DNA of 64,000 nucleotides, taken from assembly GCF_021134715.1 (NCBI RefSeq), contig NC_060027.1, positions 2,914,001-2,978,000 of the forward strand, read 5' to 3'. This DNA is from Daphnia pulex. Its lineage: Eukaryota > Arthropoda > Branchiopoda > Diplostraca > Daphniidae. The notes under the pieces are model-generated. The model worked only from the letters and a program-made list of their open reading frames with translations, did no database searches and had not been told where the DNA came from. This document shows, piece after piece, positions 11,501-24,290 of the stretch. The translations under genes and the position numbers were made by a program. Position 1 is the first letter of the stretch; each line of letters starts with the position of its first letter.

Positions 11501-14432
11501 CGCCAAATTCTGATTCCTTTTCATCAAATCAATGAGGAGCTGGACGGCGTTGGGCATGAAATCAATGTCGCCATCGAGGGCCAGCAAATAGGTATTCTGA
11601 GCGATGACGGCCTTGCGATCAACCGAAATGGGCAGTTCCATGAGCTTGTGGCCCAGCAAGTAGTACATGTACATGACTTGACTCCATCTCTTCCTGTTCC
11701 GGATTTTCTGCTTGTCTTTCAAATGGCAAATGATTTTCGTTTTGCCCGGCAGGGTCCAAACCAAGCGGCCGCCGTAAGGCGTCGGGTACTTTTTGGGAGC
11801 GCGGATGCGCATGTTGGTCTGGTGGACGAACGAGGCCGCCTCGTCCATGCATCCGATCAACATTTTCACGTAAGAATTGACCACCATTTCATCTTCGTCT
11901 TCGTCGCTCAACTCGAAGGCGTCGTCAAAGAAGATGTGCGTCTCGATTTCGTAATAATCCGGATCGACTACCTGTTGATTGAATCATTTACGTAATTCAA
12001 ATTCAAAATTCAAAATCAATCAATTTCATACCTTCAAGTACTGCTGGGCCAATCGTCTGGCGCACTGGTCGTCGTCCAAGTAGAAAATGGACTTCAAGAA
12101 GGTGACCTAAATAAATCAAATCAAATAATAATTCATAAAAATAAAATAATAATAATGAATTAACCGTCTCTTCGGCGTTTTCGTGCCACATGGTGGCGCA
12201 GGTGTAGATGCGGGTGATGTAATCGGTCGGATTGACTTTGTTGGCCACCGAGTCGGCGCTGCTCTCGGAATCGGAATCGCTGTGGTTCGGATCGATGGGT
12301 TTGTCGTAGCCGTACTTTTGGCTCAGCTCCACATCGGTCGAGTCGATCTGCTTGAGCTCTTCCGTCTCCACTTCGACATCGTCGTCCCGTCTCCGGTTCA
12401 TGGCCATCGACTGGTCGACCAGGAAGGCGTTGTAGAACGGGTGGACGAAGAGTTTCTCCGTGGTTGCAAGTCGCCCGCACTTTGGCGTCCAGTTGTGAGC
12501 CGTGATCCAGGCTTGAGAAATGAGCCAAAAGACCCAGGCCCAGGCGTGTTGATTGGTCAGGGTGTCCAGGAGATATCCGCCGTCCGGGCACTCGAAGAAC
12601 AAGTGCGGAGGGATGACGTCGGAGAAGTAGCAAGCGTTGCCCATTCTCAATCCGCAAAAGGTGATGAGCAGCGTGATGGTCGTCGGGACGGCCAAATTGA
12701 TGGGCAGAGCGAAACCGACCAGTTGGATCCGGATCTTGCAGGCGAATTTGCCGGCAAGGAAACAAGCCAGAGCTGTTCCGGCCTGGATGCAGAAAACGTA
12801 GGCAGCCGTGTTTGGCAATGCGATCAAAGTTTCGGTTTGCGTCACCGTTCCGGTGGAACCGGTGACTGTGCTGGTCATGCGAGTCCCTTGATCGGGCAGC
12901 TGGACCTCGGTCACGTTGTACGGATGCTCATGGAACGCGACGTAAAAGTAGTCGAACAAATGATTCACCGATCCGACAACGATCCAGTCGATGCACAACA
13001 TGGAAACGAAGAAAAGGAGGACCTTCCAGACGGTCAGGAACATGTAGCTGAAATATCTGATGGATTTCATGTTCTCTTTGATGCCTCCCAAATATTTGAT
13101 GACAACTGGAAGAAATAAAATGAAATCGTTATTGATAAACATTTGCTGGGAAAAAAGGGCTGTTGGTTAATACCAAAGGGAGAGTCTTTGTCCACGTAAT
13201 TCTCCCACCAGCCGAATGAAGTGAGCAGGAGTGAAAAGGGCAAGATCCAGACGGCATTGTTGGTTGCAGTCCAGCCAATTGCAGCCCATAAAAAGAGACC
13301 GCTCAGCTGGGCGACGACGGCCAAACCGTCGGCGGTGAGTAACAAGTTGCGGGTCCGGTCGCTGTGTTTCTCGTTGAAACGGGAGAAGATTTTCAAAATT
13401 CCCGGTATGAGGCAGACGCAATTGGTCAACATGACGGCCTCGACCACTTTGAGGTTGGGCAGGACCAGGTAGACGAGAAGAGCCAGGCCGATCACGTGAA
13501 GCGTTTCGAATGTCGTCAGGATGAGGAATTCCAATCCGGTGGGTTTCCTCCAGGTGCGGAAGAGGCAAATTCGAGTCGAACGGAACCACATGAATAATTC
13601 CGGAACGACAAAAGAGAAAAAGATGGCCCAGACCCAGCCGACTCGCTCTTCCATGCTGACGGACGCTTCAATTTCTCTTCCGGCTCCTATTTGATCCAGT
13701 TTCAGATATTTCAATCATTCATGACCGTAATATTATCGTGACAAATTCTAATTACGTGTGCTGCAGTATCCATGTTGAACGTCGGGTTTCTTGTCCGTGA
13801 TTTTAATTTGTGACGTCATAAACAGGAGGGTGCCCTTAGCAATAACGGCGCCCGTTATAAAGATGAGGAAAGTCACGATGTAGGCAATGATTTTGGCGAT
13901 TTTCGAAAAGGCCTTGACGGTGGCGGCGCTGGCCAAGGATCCCGTCGTGTCTTTGGGCGGCTTCGTCCGAAAGAGATCCCATCCTTTCCTTTCCTCTTCA
14001 CTGTGATGGGAAAGGAGGAAAACAAATAAGAAAATTATAAACAGCCGATAATAACAGGGAAAACTTTGCAAAGGTCCAAGGAATGTAAACGTTGAATTGA
14101 GCAACTCATATGAGCTCCTAATCTCAGACGGAATTATATGACGCCTTTCGTGACATTTACCATTGCGATATCGGGGATAGTTGCTCTTATCATCTGTTAA
14201 CAAACCCTCGGGTGGTCTCGTAAACTTTGATAACATGATTAATATACAAAGCTTGCGAAACAGGCACATTATATCAAATAATTGCCCTGGAACATGTGTA
14301 GGGGAAAGCAATTTCAAGTCGAATATTTTTAAAAATGGGTCATGCATACCTGGAAGGTCCATTGAGAGGATTTTCCTCTTCGTCGCTGAATTCAATGTCT
14401 TCTTCCATTAATTTGGAGGCACCGACGGACAT
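8573..14432 (-). CDS. chs: Chitin synthase, cuticle type (class A, kkv-like), complete, 15 exons
   Basis: This is a membrane-bound family 2 glycosyltransferase that polymerises UDP-GlcNAc into chitin for cuticle. Coding exons in transcript order: 14432-14350, 14000-13756, 13686-13174, 13105-12165, 12106-12032, 11971-11467, 11402-10975, 10919-10752, 10687-10125, 10058-9847, 9775-9615, 9558-9370, 9310-9146, 9076-8827, 8748-8573. They sum to 4674 nt (1557 aa), the usual arthropod length of about 1550-1600. An in-frame stop upstream supports the ATG at 14432. Visible hallmarks are an acidic N-terminus, a multi-span N-terminal membrane region, the catalytic core with GEDRWL (about 856-861) and QRRRW (about 893-897), SWGTRE (about 1075), a following charged segment where class A enzymes carry a coiled coil, further membrane segments, and an Arg-rich C-terminal tail. 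A good splice acceptor just upstream (exon from 14483) and a CAG|GTGAGT donor at 14924 suggest a 5' UTR intron. No break is visible. Confidence 0.95.
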
Positions 14433-15762
14433 TTCGTTGTCAGTGGATGGGGTGCCAGCCAATCAGACTACTGCTATTTTCTCCTGGAGGGAAAAAATAA
14501 ATTTAGAAATGACGTAAACTACTTGTAAGATAAACGCTCGGCACAGGAATGACGACGAGCATATTGAAAAAGCCCCGAAATTGGAAAATTCTTTGTTTGC
14601 GCTGGACTGTGATAACAACAAAAGTCGATTAAAAGGTCTTGAGCAATCAACTGTCATAAAAATACTAACACGACGTACGTGTTGAAAACCTTGTCACATA
14701 AGCTATAACGATGAAATTGTGATTAAGGCATCTAAATTAAATTACTCGAATGAAAAATAACATTTCGTTAAGAAAATCAAATTATAAAGAGATTATCACA
14801 AATTCAAAAGATCAGTCAACATTTTACGCATTTGTAGTTGTGACATGTTACATAACCCAAATATTCCAAATAAGAAACAACTAAATGTGGTGCAATCAAA
14901 GAATGAAAAAATGAAACACTCACCTGTATGAGTAGATGTGCAGCTCTCTAATGACTCGAAAGGGAAGATGTGTTCGACTTATTACAAAAGTAGTCCAGAG
15001 GCAATGTCAAATCGACCTTGCTCTAGTAAGATACTTGACACCACTGAAAAATTGCCCTTGTAGCTCCCGACGTTACTTCCACACTAGCCTGTCCATTTGT
15101 AAGATAACGCGAAAAAATCCTTTGGCCGGGGGATTAATCTTCTCTGCGACGGTGAGCTCGGATAGGTCGCCTTATCTCATCGTCATCACAGTCTATATCA
15201 TTCCATTTCAGATTTCACGCCTCGTCTGCGTTATAGATGTGATATGATGTGCTTAATCTACTGGAAAATTTTACACTTGGCCTTGTCCAGAGATCAGGGT
15301 ACATTTGAATCCAGCTGATGTGCGCTTCCTGTCGTCGAAGAAAGGTACAAATACGATATTATTTGAATGCATAGTTAAGTGAATAAATTTTTGCTTGGCT
15401 AATAATAGGTGGAATTCTGTGATTGAATTGAATTCAAAATTATTAGTTAGGATATAAAGACAAAATAAGGCTATAATTTTGACCAGCTGTCTACACTCAA
15501 CATGTTTTGGAAATATTCGTTATCAGAATATCTGCATACACAAACTGGCTAAAGATCAAGCATGTCTGGAGAAAATCGTATAAAGCTGACAAGCTGTTGC
15601 TTCGCTTGCCTTAGTCGATCTAGAGCAGCCAAGAAAGTGATTAACGCTCTAAAAAGTAGCTAAAAAGAGTTTTAGCAATCAACTTGGAAGGATTAACTTA
15701 ATTACAGCTGAATCAGAAGAAAATAGGAAATCTGATTCAGATATTTTTTCAATACTTTTGAA
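14433..15762. other. Divergent intergenic region: chitin synthase 5' end / cue1 promoter
   Basis: The region lies head-to-head between chitin synthase (minus) and cue1 (plus). Minus-strand splice sites (donor after 14924, acceptor before 14483) fit a non-coding first exon of chitin synthase above about 14,924. The 103-codon plus-strand frame at 14936-15247 has no domain and overlaps this presumed leader. Nothing else is recognised. Confidence 0.45.
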
Positions 15763-17984
15763 ATGTCATTAAAGACAATCTTGATGTGCTTTTCTTTCAC
15801 GCTGGTAGCCGGCAGCATCCTCAAACACGATGGTAAGTAAAATCTTACATAATTTCTTACATAATGTTACATAGTAAAATCAACAATATTTTAAAAAATT
15901 GTAGTTCAATGTTGTGTGAAGAATACTAGAGTAACATTTAATCCAACTGACGTAGAAGTTATTAAATTGTACGACTTGGTGCGAATTAACTTTGCTATTT
16001 TTACGTAACTGATTCGTACCGATTCAAATTTCGGACATGCCTTTAGTCACGTACTCACCCCCCTACACGTACACATGTTACCCAAAACTCACGTATTAAG
16101 TACGTTCTTGGAAGCCAAGACCTTCCCAAAACACACATTATCTTATCTGTAAACAGCTGGAGAGTGTCACTCACGTATTAAATATCGTCTTCCGTAAACA
16201 CGTACAGATCTCATCATTGCCGTTGGCGATCAGCTTGAAATCCTCGCCAATGGAAGTGAATCCCGAACGCTGACGTTGGATTCCTACAATGCGTCCAAGT
16301 TGTCCGCTCTCTCCTACGATGCCACAACAAAGAAACTTTTCTTCTCCGACCGGCGTCATCGTCATGGCCACATTTTCAGCGTCAAACTCGACAAAGAATC
16401 TCGTCAGAATCCTGTTGAAGATATCGTTGAAAGTAATTAAATATTCTTCATAATTAAATTAATTATTATTCGAAAAGTCAAATATATAACTACCTTTTGT
16501 TTGATGACGCAGAGAACAATAACGAAACTGTCGAGGGCTTGGCGTACGATTCTGTGGATCAAATGCTGCTCTGGACAGACGGGTTTAATCGATCCATTCG
16601 TCGAGTTCAAATCGATCACGACGGCATTCACGTAGAAGAGAATGCAGCTGTTGAAGTTGTCCACTTTTTAAACAGTGAAGAGAAACCACGTGGCTTGGTG
16701 ATCGATCCTTGTACGAGGTAAGAATTCCATTAAGTTTTATTGCGATGACGTATAAGTAAATTCATTCTTACTTTTCCAGGAAAATGTATTGGACAAATAG
16801 GAACATGTCTCGTCCAACTATTGAGCGTTCACATTTAGATGGCAGTCGGCGTGAAATCCTTATCGAAGACGATCTGTTGTTACCGAACGCACTCGATCTG
16901 GACGTGACCGAGCAAATGCTCTACTGGGCTGACAACCATCGCAACGGTTATTTTCGTATTGAAAGGAGCTTCGTGAATGGAACTGCAAGACAAGAAATTT
17001 ATCGAGGCATCGGTCAGTTCATCGTCAGTCTCACGGTATACAGCCATCGACAATTTGAATTTTCTCAACATAGATTATAATATGAATTAATGTAAAAGGT
17101 GGGATCTGATTACGTGTACTGGAGCGACTATGATCACAAGAATGTTTGGTCTCTACCAAAGGATGGCTCTTCGAAAAATCCTATAATCCTTCGAAAATTC
17201 ACTCAACCAGCCATGGGTTTAGTGGTGTTCCGCCACGAGCCTCTGAACTGCAGCAGCAAATTTTTGTCTGCTGAAGTTGATCAGTCAATCGATCAATCTG
17301 ATTTATCGATACATGAGCAGTCGCCATTTCTGCAAGAGTACGACGTTGCCGATTTGTGTTTAGGGTTTTGCTACAACAACGGGGAATGTGTTCACGTGAA
17401 CTCTGATCTGCGATGCAGGTAATTAAAAAAAAACAAACCAATATGTAATATCTTAATTTACAAAATACCTTACGTTGTTAATTAATCGCAGTTGCCCAGT
17501 CGGATTCAGCGGAGAAAGATGTGAATTGGCCAGTGAAAAGTCCGATGCATGGCGGGAATGTGACACTATTGTCGATGACGAGCACAGCAGAGCCGAAATA
17601 ACATCACTGATATGTTTGACCGCAATATGCATTATTCTGTTGGTAGGCGTCGTCATCCTCAGCGTTCAGTTGATGAAACTAACAAATAGCAAGCAACTCC
17701 GAGTGTTCAAAAGGAGAGTTTTGAAACATCGTCCTGATAAAACTGAAAACAGTATGTTAGTTGAAGATTTGGAGAACTGCTGCAACTCGTTTACTTTGTG
17801 TGAAAGGGTAATAGTAATTGCATTAAATTCTACAACAGTTTGCCAGATATTTAATGTTCTGATTGTAATTTTAAAACATTTTCAGTCGTGCCCACAGCAA
17901 CAGGATTTAAACTCTGTTGCTAAGGAGAACAGTTGGAAAGATGGTGGCCGTGATTGTGCTACCTTGCTCAAATGTGAATATTGA
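15763..17984 (+). CDS. Cueball-like YWTD/EGF membrane protein (cue1)
   Basis: Likely a type I membrane protein of the cueball family (LDL-receptor class B propeller, EGF, one membrane segment). Drosophila cueball is linked to germline and blood-cell development; function here is only inferred. Exons: 15763-15832, 16208-16432, 16513-16717, 16780-17035, 17099-17418, 17492-17807, 17886-17984, giving 1491 nt and 496 aa. In order it shows a signal peptide (residues 1 to about 19), five YWTD-like motifs (LFFSD, LLWTD, MYWTN, LYWAD, VYWSD), an EGF module across the exon 5/6 junction (FCYNNGEC, then CPVGFSGERCE), a membrane segment (about 396-417), and a short cytoplasmic tail ending ATLLKCEY. All junctions follow GT-AG. 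It is the first of six paralogues and one of two that keep the EGF. It could instead be called a generic LDL-receptor-like protein. Confidence 0.85.
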
Positions 17985-18917
17985 TGCTGCTCAAGAGCTA
18001 GGTTGCTCCACAAGTAAATGAATTTTTCGTGACATAATCATTCATAGCCTTGTTAGGGTCTAAATCACCATTGTAAACTATGATCATTCATTTTTTCCCC
18101 CTACTGTATGTGTTAAAATCGCACGTGGGAGTTGCTTACCGTTTTAATAATCGTTTTCGCTAATCGTTCGTGGTTGTATTTTAAAAATACAAAATCAGGC
18201 GACCTGTTACAAGGTTTAAATTTGTTCATAATTAATCATTTGCATATTGATGTACTCGTCCTATGTGGGTATGCAAAAGAAGGGGACCCGTCTGAAGGTC
18301 AAAATGTTTTTGTTTCGAAGTTAATCTTGTTTGATCTTGTCTCTATTTTCCTCGCCCATCCCCTAGTTTCGAGAAAGAAAATGGAAAACTGTCATCCGCC
18401 ATAATGGATTTCCATTTCGCGCGTTTTCGAAAAGGAAGTTGAGTTTAGGGGGGGAGGGGAGAGAAATTTGATTAATTTAGATTCGTTCTCTTCCTTTCCC
18501 AAATTTGCATATTTTTATCTGATATTTAAATTTTAATTGAGAACTACCCCTGTTTTTCACGAAAGTATTCATATTGGAATATTGGATGACCTTCTCAAAT
18601 GATTGTTAAATGATAGTTCTACTAATTCACTTGCAACTCTAATTTTCAGTACACACCAATAGGCTACATTTTATTTTATTTGAGACGTAATTTGAGTACA
18701 GTATCAAATGTCGAGACGCTTTTGTTTGCACTTGATTCCATAATCGTGTATCAAGGATAAAACAAAAGTGACTGAATATAGGACTTTTAACACAGTCTAT
18801 CAAAACACACGTAATCTTGTTTTGAATATCAAACGCGTTATATTGACATGATATGTGAAAGATAGTTCGGGAATTTCCAAAACGAATCATTTGAGCTCTA
18901 GACGGTCGACAACTAAG
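17985..18917. other. Intergenic spacer, cue1 to DPEP-A
   Basis: AT-rich spacer holding the 3' UTR of cue1 and the promoter side of DPEP-A. Short frames at 18132-18404 and 18639-18890 have no recognisable domain. A G-rich run lies near 18446-18462. Confidence 0.5.
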
Positions 18918-20712
18918 ATGAAGCTAATTTTCGTTCACCTCGTCATCCTGTTGGCGGCGGAGCAGATCCGGAGCTCTCCCACTCGTCGTTTAGACCAGTT
19001 TGCATTCGAAAAGTATTTGACTAGGGCAAGAGCTGTCCTGGATCGAGTTCCTCTTATTGATGGGTAAATAACAGAATTAAATTTATTTAGTTGTGCCATC
19101 TATTTAATGTTTTTCTCGCAATGACAGGCACAATGACTTCCCAATGACCCTGCGTGACTTTGCAAGAAACCAGGTAGGAGACTTGGACATTAATGACTTG
19201 ACAACATCCGAGCCATGGGCCAGTTCTTCCTCGTCGCATACAGACATCAACCGACTGCGCACGGGCAAAGTTGGAGCTCAGGTGATTTTGCCAGCAACAG
19301 TGTTTCACAATCTCATTTGTTGATAATAATGTCCATTGTGATTTCTTTATCACATTTTCAGTTTTGGTCTGCCTATGTTGGTTGCACTACCCAATACAAA
19401 GACGCCATCTCCAAGACGTGGGAACAGATTGACGTTGTGCATCGAATGGTGGAGGCCAATCCAGCTACTTTCGAGTTTGTTACATCTGCACAAGGTCCGC
19501 ACTTGCTAGTTTACAAAGTTTGGAACGTGAAAATTGATTTTTTATCATTACAGGGATCGAGGATGCTTTCAGCCAAGGAAAAATCGGAAGTCTCATCGGA
19601 GTGGAAGGTGGACATTCCATCGACAGCTCGTTGGCCGTTCTTCGCATGATGTACGACATGGGTGTTCGCTACATGACGATGACCCATTCATGTGCTACTC
19701 CTTGGTAATGGGTGAAATTTATCTTTATAGAACATTGAAAATAATAATAAAATCTCTTGATTTAGGGCGGATAATTCGCAAGTGGACAACCCAGGAGGCG
19801 TGGCCGTTCATGATGGTCTAACACCGTTTGGAAAGGTACGCAGATTTGTAATAAAAATAAAATTATTACGTAATTATTAAATTGAAATTGTAATTGCCAC
19901 AACAGACTGTGGTTGCGGAAATGAATCGATTGGGAATGCTGATTGATTTGTCGCACGTTTCACGCAAAACGATGAGAGACGCGCTGGAAACAAGCACTGC
20001 TCCCGTCATTTTCTCTCATTCATCAGCGTACGCATTGTGCAACAACACGCGCAATGTTCCCGACGATATTTTGCAATTGGTGGTAGCAAACGGAGGCGTC
20101 GTCATGGTCAACTTTTTCCCGAGTTTCGTCACCTGCAGTTCGACGGCAACAGTTCAAGACGTCGCCAGTATAAACCCGTTTAATCATTTTAAGTTAAATT
20201 TAGTTAATAAAATAATTAATATGTAACTTTAGACCATATGGATCATATCCGAAACGTTGCGGGAGTTGATAACATTGGTATCGGAGCTGATTACAATGGC
20301 ATAACTGAGTAAAGCTCCAACCTTTAAAAAGTGTTTACATTTGTAACTATTCACAGTTTACCTTTGAAAATGTCTACAGGGTTCCGGTAGGATTGAAAGA
20401 TGTGTCCGAGTACCCGAATTTGTTTGCTGAGCTTCTTGCTCGCGGCTGGGCAGAAGCTGACCTCGAGAAAATTGCGGGACTCAACTTGTTGCGAGTCCTC
20501 AGAGGAGCGGAAGCGGTAGGACTTTTACTCCACTTTAAAAATCGATCCTTTCTTATCTAGAGTCTCTTTTATTTCTTCTACAGGTGCGTGATCAGATGGC
20601 TGCTGACGGAGTAAAGCCGTTTGACGAATGGATTCCACAAGCTGATTTGCCCGCCGAGTCCCTGCCCTGTAGCACCGGCCAGATCAAGTCAGTAAAGTTG
20701 ACGACCGAATGA
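18918..20712 (+). CDS. M19 membrane (renal) dipeptidase, copy A
   Basis: This is a zinc metallopeptidase of family M19 that hydrolyses dipeptides; mammalian relatives also cleave leukotriene D4 and cystinyl-bis-glycine at the cell surface. ATG at 18918 opens a signal peptide ([20 protein letters not shown]). The family zinc ligands are all present across about nine short exons: IDGHNDFP (His, Asp), GVEGGHSID (bridging Glu), LIDLSHVS (His), FSHSSAYA (His), and the downstream Asp in GADYNG. The last exon begins VRDQMAADG and ends [11 protein letters not shown] at a stop ending at 20712. There is no C-terminal hydrophobic tail, so it looks secreted rather than GPI-anchored. Its last exon is almost the same as copy D's. 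Introns are short (about 60-110 bp) and GT-AG. It lies directly downstream of cue1 in the same orientation. Confidence 0.9.
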
Positions 20713-21986
20713 AAACGTTTCTACATTGTACCATTACAATAGAAAATGATTTCCCTACTGTTTTCACATTGGTTCCTTGGAAATTGTCGGGTAATGATTT
20801 TTCTAGTTTTAATTCCTCATTGGAATTTTAATATACAATTAATTGCAGACATTGCAGTTGTACTTTTTTCCTGATTATTTAGTTGCCCTTTTGCTGGACA
20901 CCAATGTCTATACTCTATAGCATATTAATTCGTGTTTAACTTTTAGACTCATTAACACATCCAATTGCGTGTAAATAGGTTCTAGCTGCTTTTAGACGGA
21001 GGAGAAGATTCGGCAAGTGTTTAATGTTTAATCTACTATACTCTACTATTTATTTTTATTGATAAATGTTAACCTCGTTTCTCAAACTGAACCGTACATG
21101 GTTACACAACAGACCGTAATACGGCTGTACTCTTCTGACTTTGGGTGCCTAGAGCAAAGTTGGATTCCAGATTGCGTCCAACTAAACACGAGCTCTCGGT
21201 TCCATAGTCTATGGAAGTCAGATTACCAGTTTATTTTGTTTGTGTTCAGTCACCTACTTAAAAGTTTTGGCTAGCCGACCTTAGGCACCAATGTAATGGG
21301 AAACTATCGATTGAATGGGCGGGGGTACGCCTATAATCCGATTATTTCTTAGTGCGTCGTTCAAGTTGATAACGTTTGTTGCTTTAGGTCAGTTAATATC
21401 ACAAGTTACTGTGCAATAATTAATTTAATTTCTCTATCTTTCACCAGGATCAGTCATACAAATGAAGTGAAAACTTTATTTAACTTGAAAATCGGGTTAA
21501 ATCGTCTATTGCGACGGACGCAAACCGATGGGAAGGGCGTAAGTCTATCACGGTTGTATTTCAAATTTCGTAATCAATCTCTTTTGCGTGTTTACAAACA
21601 CACGGATGTGATGGGTGACACCAGATTACATGTTCCTATACACTGTCCTCTAGGTTCAGCAAACCACAAGTGCGACTACTACGACTGAGGTTTAGCTGGC
21701 CATTTGACTGCGCGGGGTCGACGGTTTCTTACATAACCATCTCGGGTCAAAACTATCCAGCGCTATCCAGCTCATCACTACGTCGTTTCTTCGGCAGCCT
21801 GCGCAGTAAGCCTAACCTATATATACAAGAGCTCAGATTGGTCAGATTACTTGAATGAAAAGCAACACATAGGTTTTTTAAAAGCCACTCCACTCTCAGT
21901 CTCCATCAGTACGAAAGAAGAGAAAGTCGTCAGCCCAAAATCATCATTTTAATCCGTTGCGCTGAGAAGAAGATTTTTTTAAAAGA
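20713..21986. other. Intergenic spacer, DPEP-A to cue2
   Basis: No gene can be supported. It includes the DPEP-A 3' UTR, AT-rich sequence, and the cue2 promoter at its right end. Short frames at 21467-21688 and 21670-21858 look like chance. Confidence 0.5.
21818..21827 (+). promoter_or_regulatory. TATA-like box upstream of cue2
   Basis: TATATATACA lies about 160 bases before the cue2 ATG, a sensible place for a core promoter with a short 5' UTR. No further element is clear. Confidence 0.35.
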
Positions 21987-23470
21987 ATGCTATTGAAAAT
22001 CCATTTAATTTTAATTGTTTTCACGGCTGTGACTTTTGGCAGTGTCCAGCACAACAGTAAGTTTATTTTCATTTTTTACAATGTTATTGTATTTATATCT
22101 TTGTCTGGACTTTCGTTCATGAAATAGCTTATTTTGCAACATTTTTAAATTAGCTACTAAATTAATTTCGCCTTATTTTGTAGATCTTATCATTGCTGTC
22201 GGTGATGAGCTCGAATTTCTCACCGATGGAAATAATTACCGAACGCTGACCCTTAATTCTTACAACGCAACAAAGTTATCGGCCCTCGCTTACGATGCCA
22301 CAACACGGAAACTCTTTTTCTCCGACCAGCGCCATCACTACGGTCACATCTTCAGTGTCAGTCTCGACAATGAATCCCACCGTCCCGTCGAAGATATCGT
22401 AGAAAGTAATTGGATACTTAAATTCATTATCAATTTTATTCTTTAACCTAAACATTTGTTATCGTATCACAGAAAACAATAATGAAACTGTCGAGAGCTT
22501 GGCTTATGATCCTGTGAACAAAATGCTGCTATGGACAGACGGATTGAATCGAGCCATCCGTCGGGTGCAGATTGATAACGACCCCATTCACATTGAAGAG
22601 AAGGACGGAATTGAGATCGTCCACTTTTTGGAAAATGACGCTAAACCGCGGGGATTGGTTTCCGATCCCTGTACAAGGTTCAACAAAATTTATCTAAACA
22701 TTGATAACGACCGAATCTCATAGCGGTTTATATCATTTTCATTTAGGATGTTGTATTGGACAAACATTCATGATTCTAATCCAACTATTGAGCGTTCGTT
22801 TCTCAACGGAAGTCACCGTGAAATCGTTCTTCATTCCGACTTGTTACTGCCCAATGCCTTTGACCTCGATATTATGGAGCAGATGCTCTATTGGGCTGAA
22901 GACCTTCACAACGGCTACTTCCGCATCGAAAGGAGCTACGTGAATGGAACCGGAAGGCAAGAATTTTACCGTGGAATGGGCAGTTTTATCGTCAGTCTCA
23001 CGGTAGTACAGTTAAACATTCATCTCTTCCAGTCCATCCAGATTGATTTATAATAATCTTATTCACGATGAAAGGTGGGCGAGGACTATGTTTACTGGAC
23101 TGATTACAGTCACAAGAAACTCTGGTCGCTACGAAAGGACGGATCTTCAGAGAAACCCATTATCCTTCGAACATTCCGGTATCCAGCGACGGGTGTGGTG
23201 GTGTTTCGTCACCAGCCTCTTGACTGTAGCCTGGTGAAAATTCATCATCAGGCATACAGAGCGGATGGAGAGACATTAACCATCATTTTCTCGACTATTA
23301 CCCTTCTCATGGTACTGGCAATGGCTGCCGTTTTAGTTATCCGATTGAAAGACAATATTAGGGGACCGTTGGTGCTGTCCAAGAAAAACGAGGGCACTTT
23401 CGCCTTCCAGAATTTAGAAAATGGCAGCAGCAATAATAATGTGTACACAGCATGTGAAAGAGCGATATGA
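21987..23470 (+). CDS. Cueball-like YWTD membrane protein lacking EGF and tail exon (cue2)
   Basis: Paralogue of cue1 with the same exon layout through the propeller: a signal peptide exon (MLLKIHLILIVFTAV), then exons with LFFSDQ, LLWTDG, LYWTN, LYWAED and VYWTDYSHKK. The last exon (from 23075) runs from the propeller straight through an extracellular stub into a membrane segment (about LTIIFSTITLLMVLAMAAV). It ends at a stop in the frame YTACERAI, ending at 23470. The EGF-coding half-exons of cue1 and cue4 are absent. The conserved donor after the CER codons is replaced by coding sequence and a stop, so the tail exon ending in ATLxxxE(F/Y) is lost. Length is about 385 aa. No internal break is seen. 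Confidence 0.82.
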
Positions 23471-24290
23471 TATGACAGAATAATCCAGTATTCTTCATAT
23501 TCGCTAAGTATATTTTTTCGTTTTTTATTATCATCATCTTATTTTGTACAAAACCTTGTTGTACTACTTTCTCTAAACGTAACCTATTAACTATCACATG
23601 ACGAAATTTTTGTATCTTTTTATAGAATAATTTGTCGACTATTTTTGTTTTGTTTAATTATTTGAATTTCAAACACAGTTGGGGATTATTGCCTTTCGCG
23701 AAGTGGCGCCAAGTTTGAACTAGTTCACGGAAATTATTGTCTCATTTGATACAGTTGTCAATCAGAGCCCTGTTGAACACGAAATGATTCAAATTCTTGA
23801 AAGGTTACTGACTACCTAGCTATCAGCGGTTGTTTGAGCATCAAGCGCATTATTTCGTGATACCGGAATACTGTGTATACATGCAGTTGAAGGTATGTAG
23901 CGCTTTGAGCGACTTGAAGAAACCGCCCAAGAGAAATATACCCAGAACAAAACAAAAGTAATATGTAAGTCAAATCAAAGTTGCGGCTGATTTCACTAGT
24001 AGCCGGCTCTTTGATTATGGAGGCCACGGCATGAATTTACATATAATTGGTCGTGACTACCGCGGGTGTTCAAACCGGAGGCAAGAAGGGGGGTGCACGG
24101 AACGGGTCCACTTCAAATTGTTTTTGTTTTTTTTGTCTTCACTTCATCTAGAGCAGTCGCAAGAGTTGAGCAGTGAGAAATCCAACAGAGATAATAAACT
24201 ATTCCATCGAATGAAGAGCGAGTTAAAACATCCAAGTGCTGCTGGTTAAAAACTTTTGCAATCGCAAATTTCATTTCTCACATTGCAAAA
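23471..24290. other. Intergenic spacer, cue2 to cue3
   Basis: AT-rich. It contains the cue2 3' UTR and cue3 upstream sequence. A frame at 24031-24249 has no domain. Nothing else was recognised. Confidence 0.5.

Noticed and set aside
12183-13118. 311-codon plus-strand open frame
   Set aside because: It is the antisense shadow of the large chitin synthase exon 13105-12165; its composition follows the reversed codons of that exon.
14936-15247. 103-codon plus-strand open frame
   Set aside because: It overlaps the presumed non-coding first exon of chitin synthase and has no domain or signal peptide.
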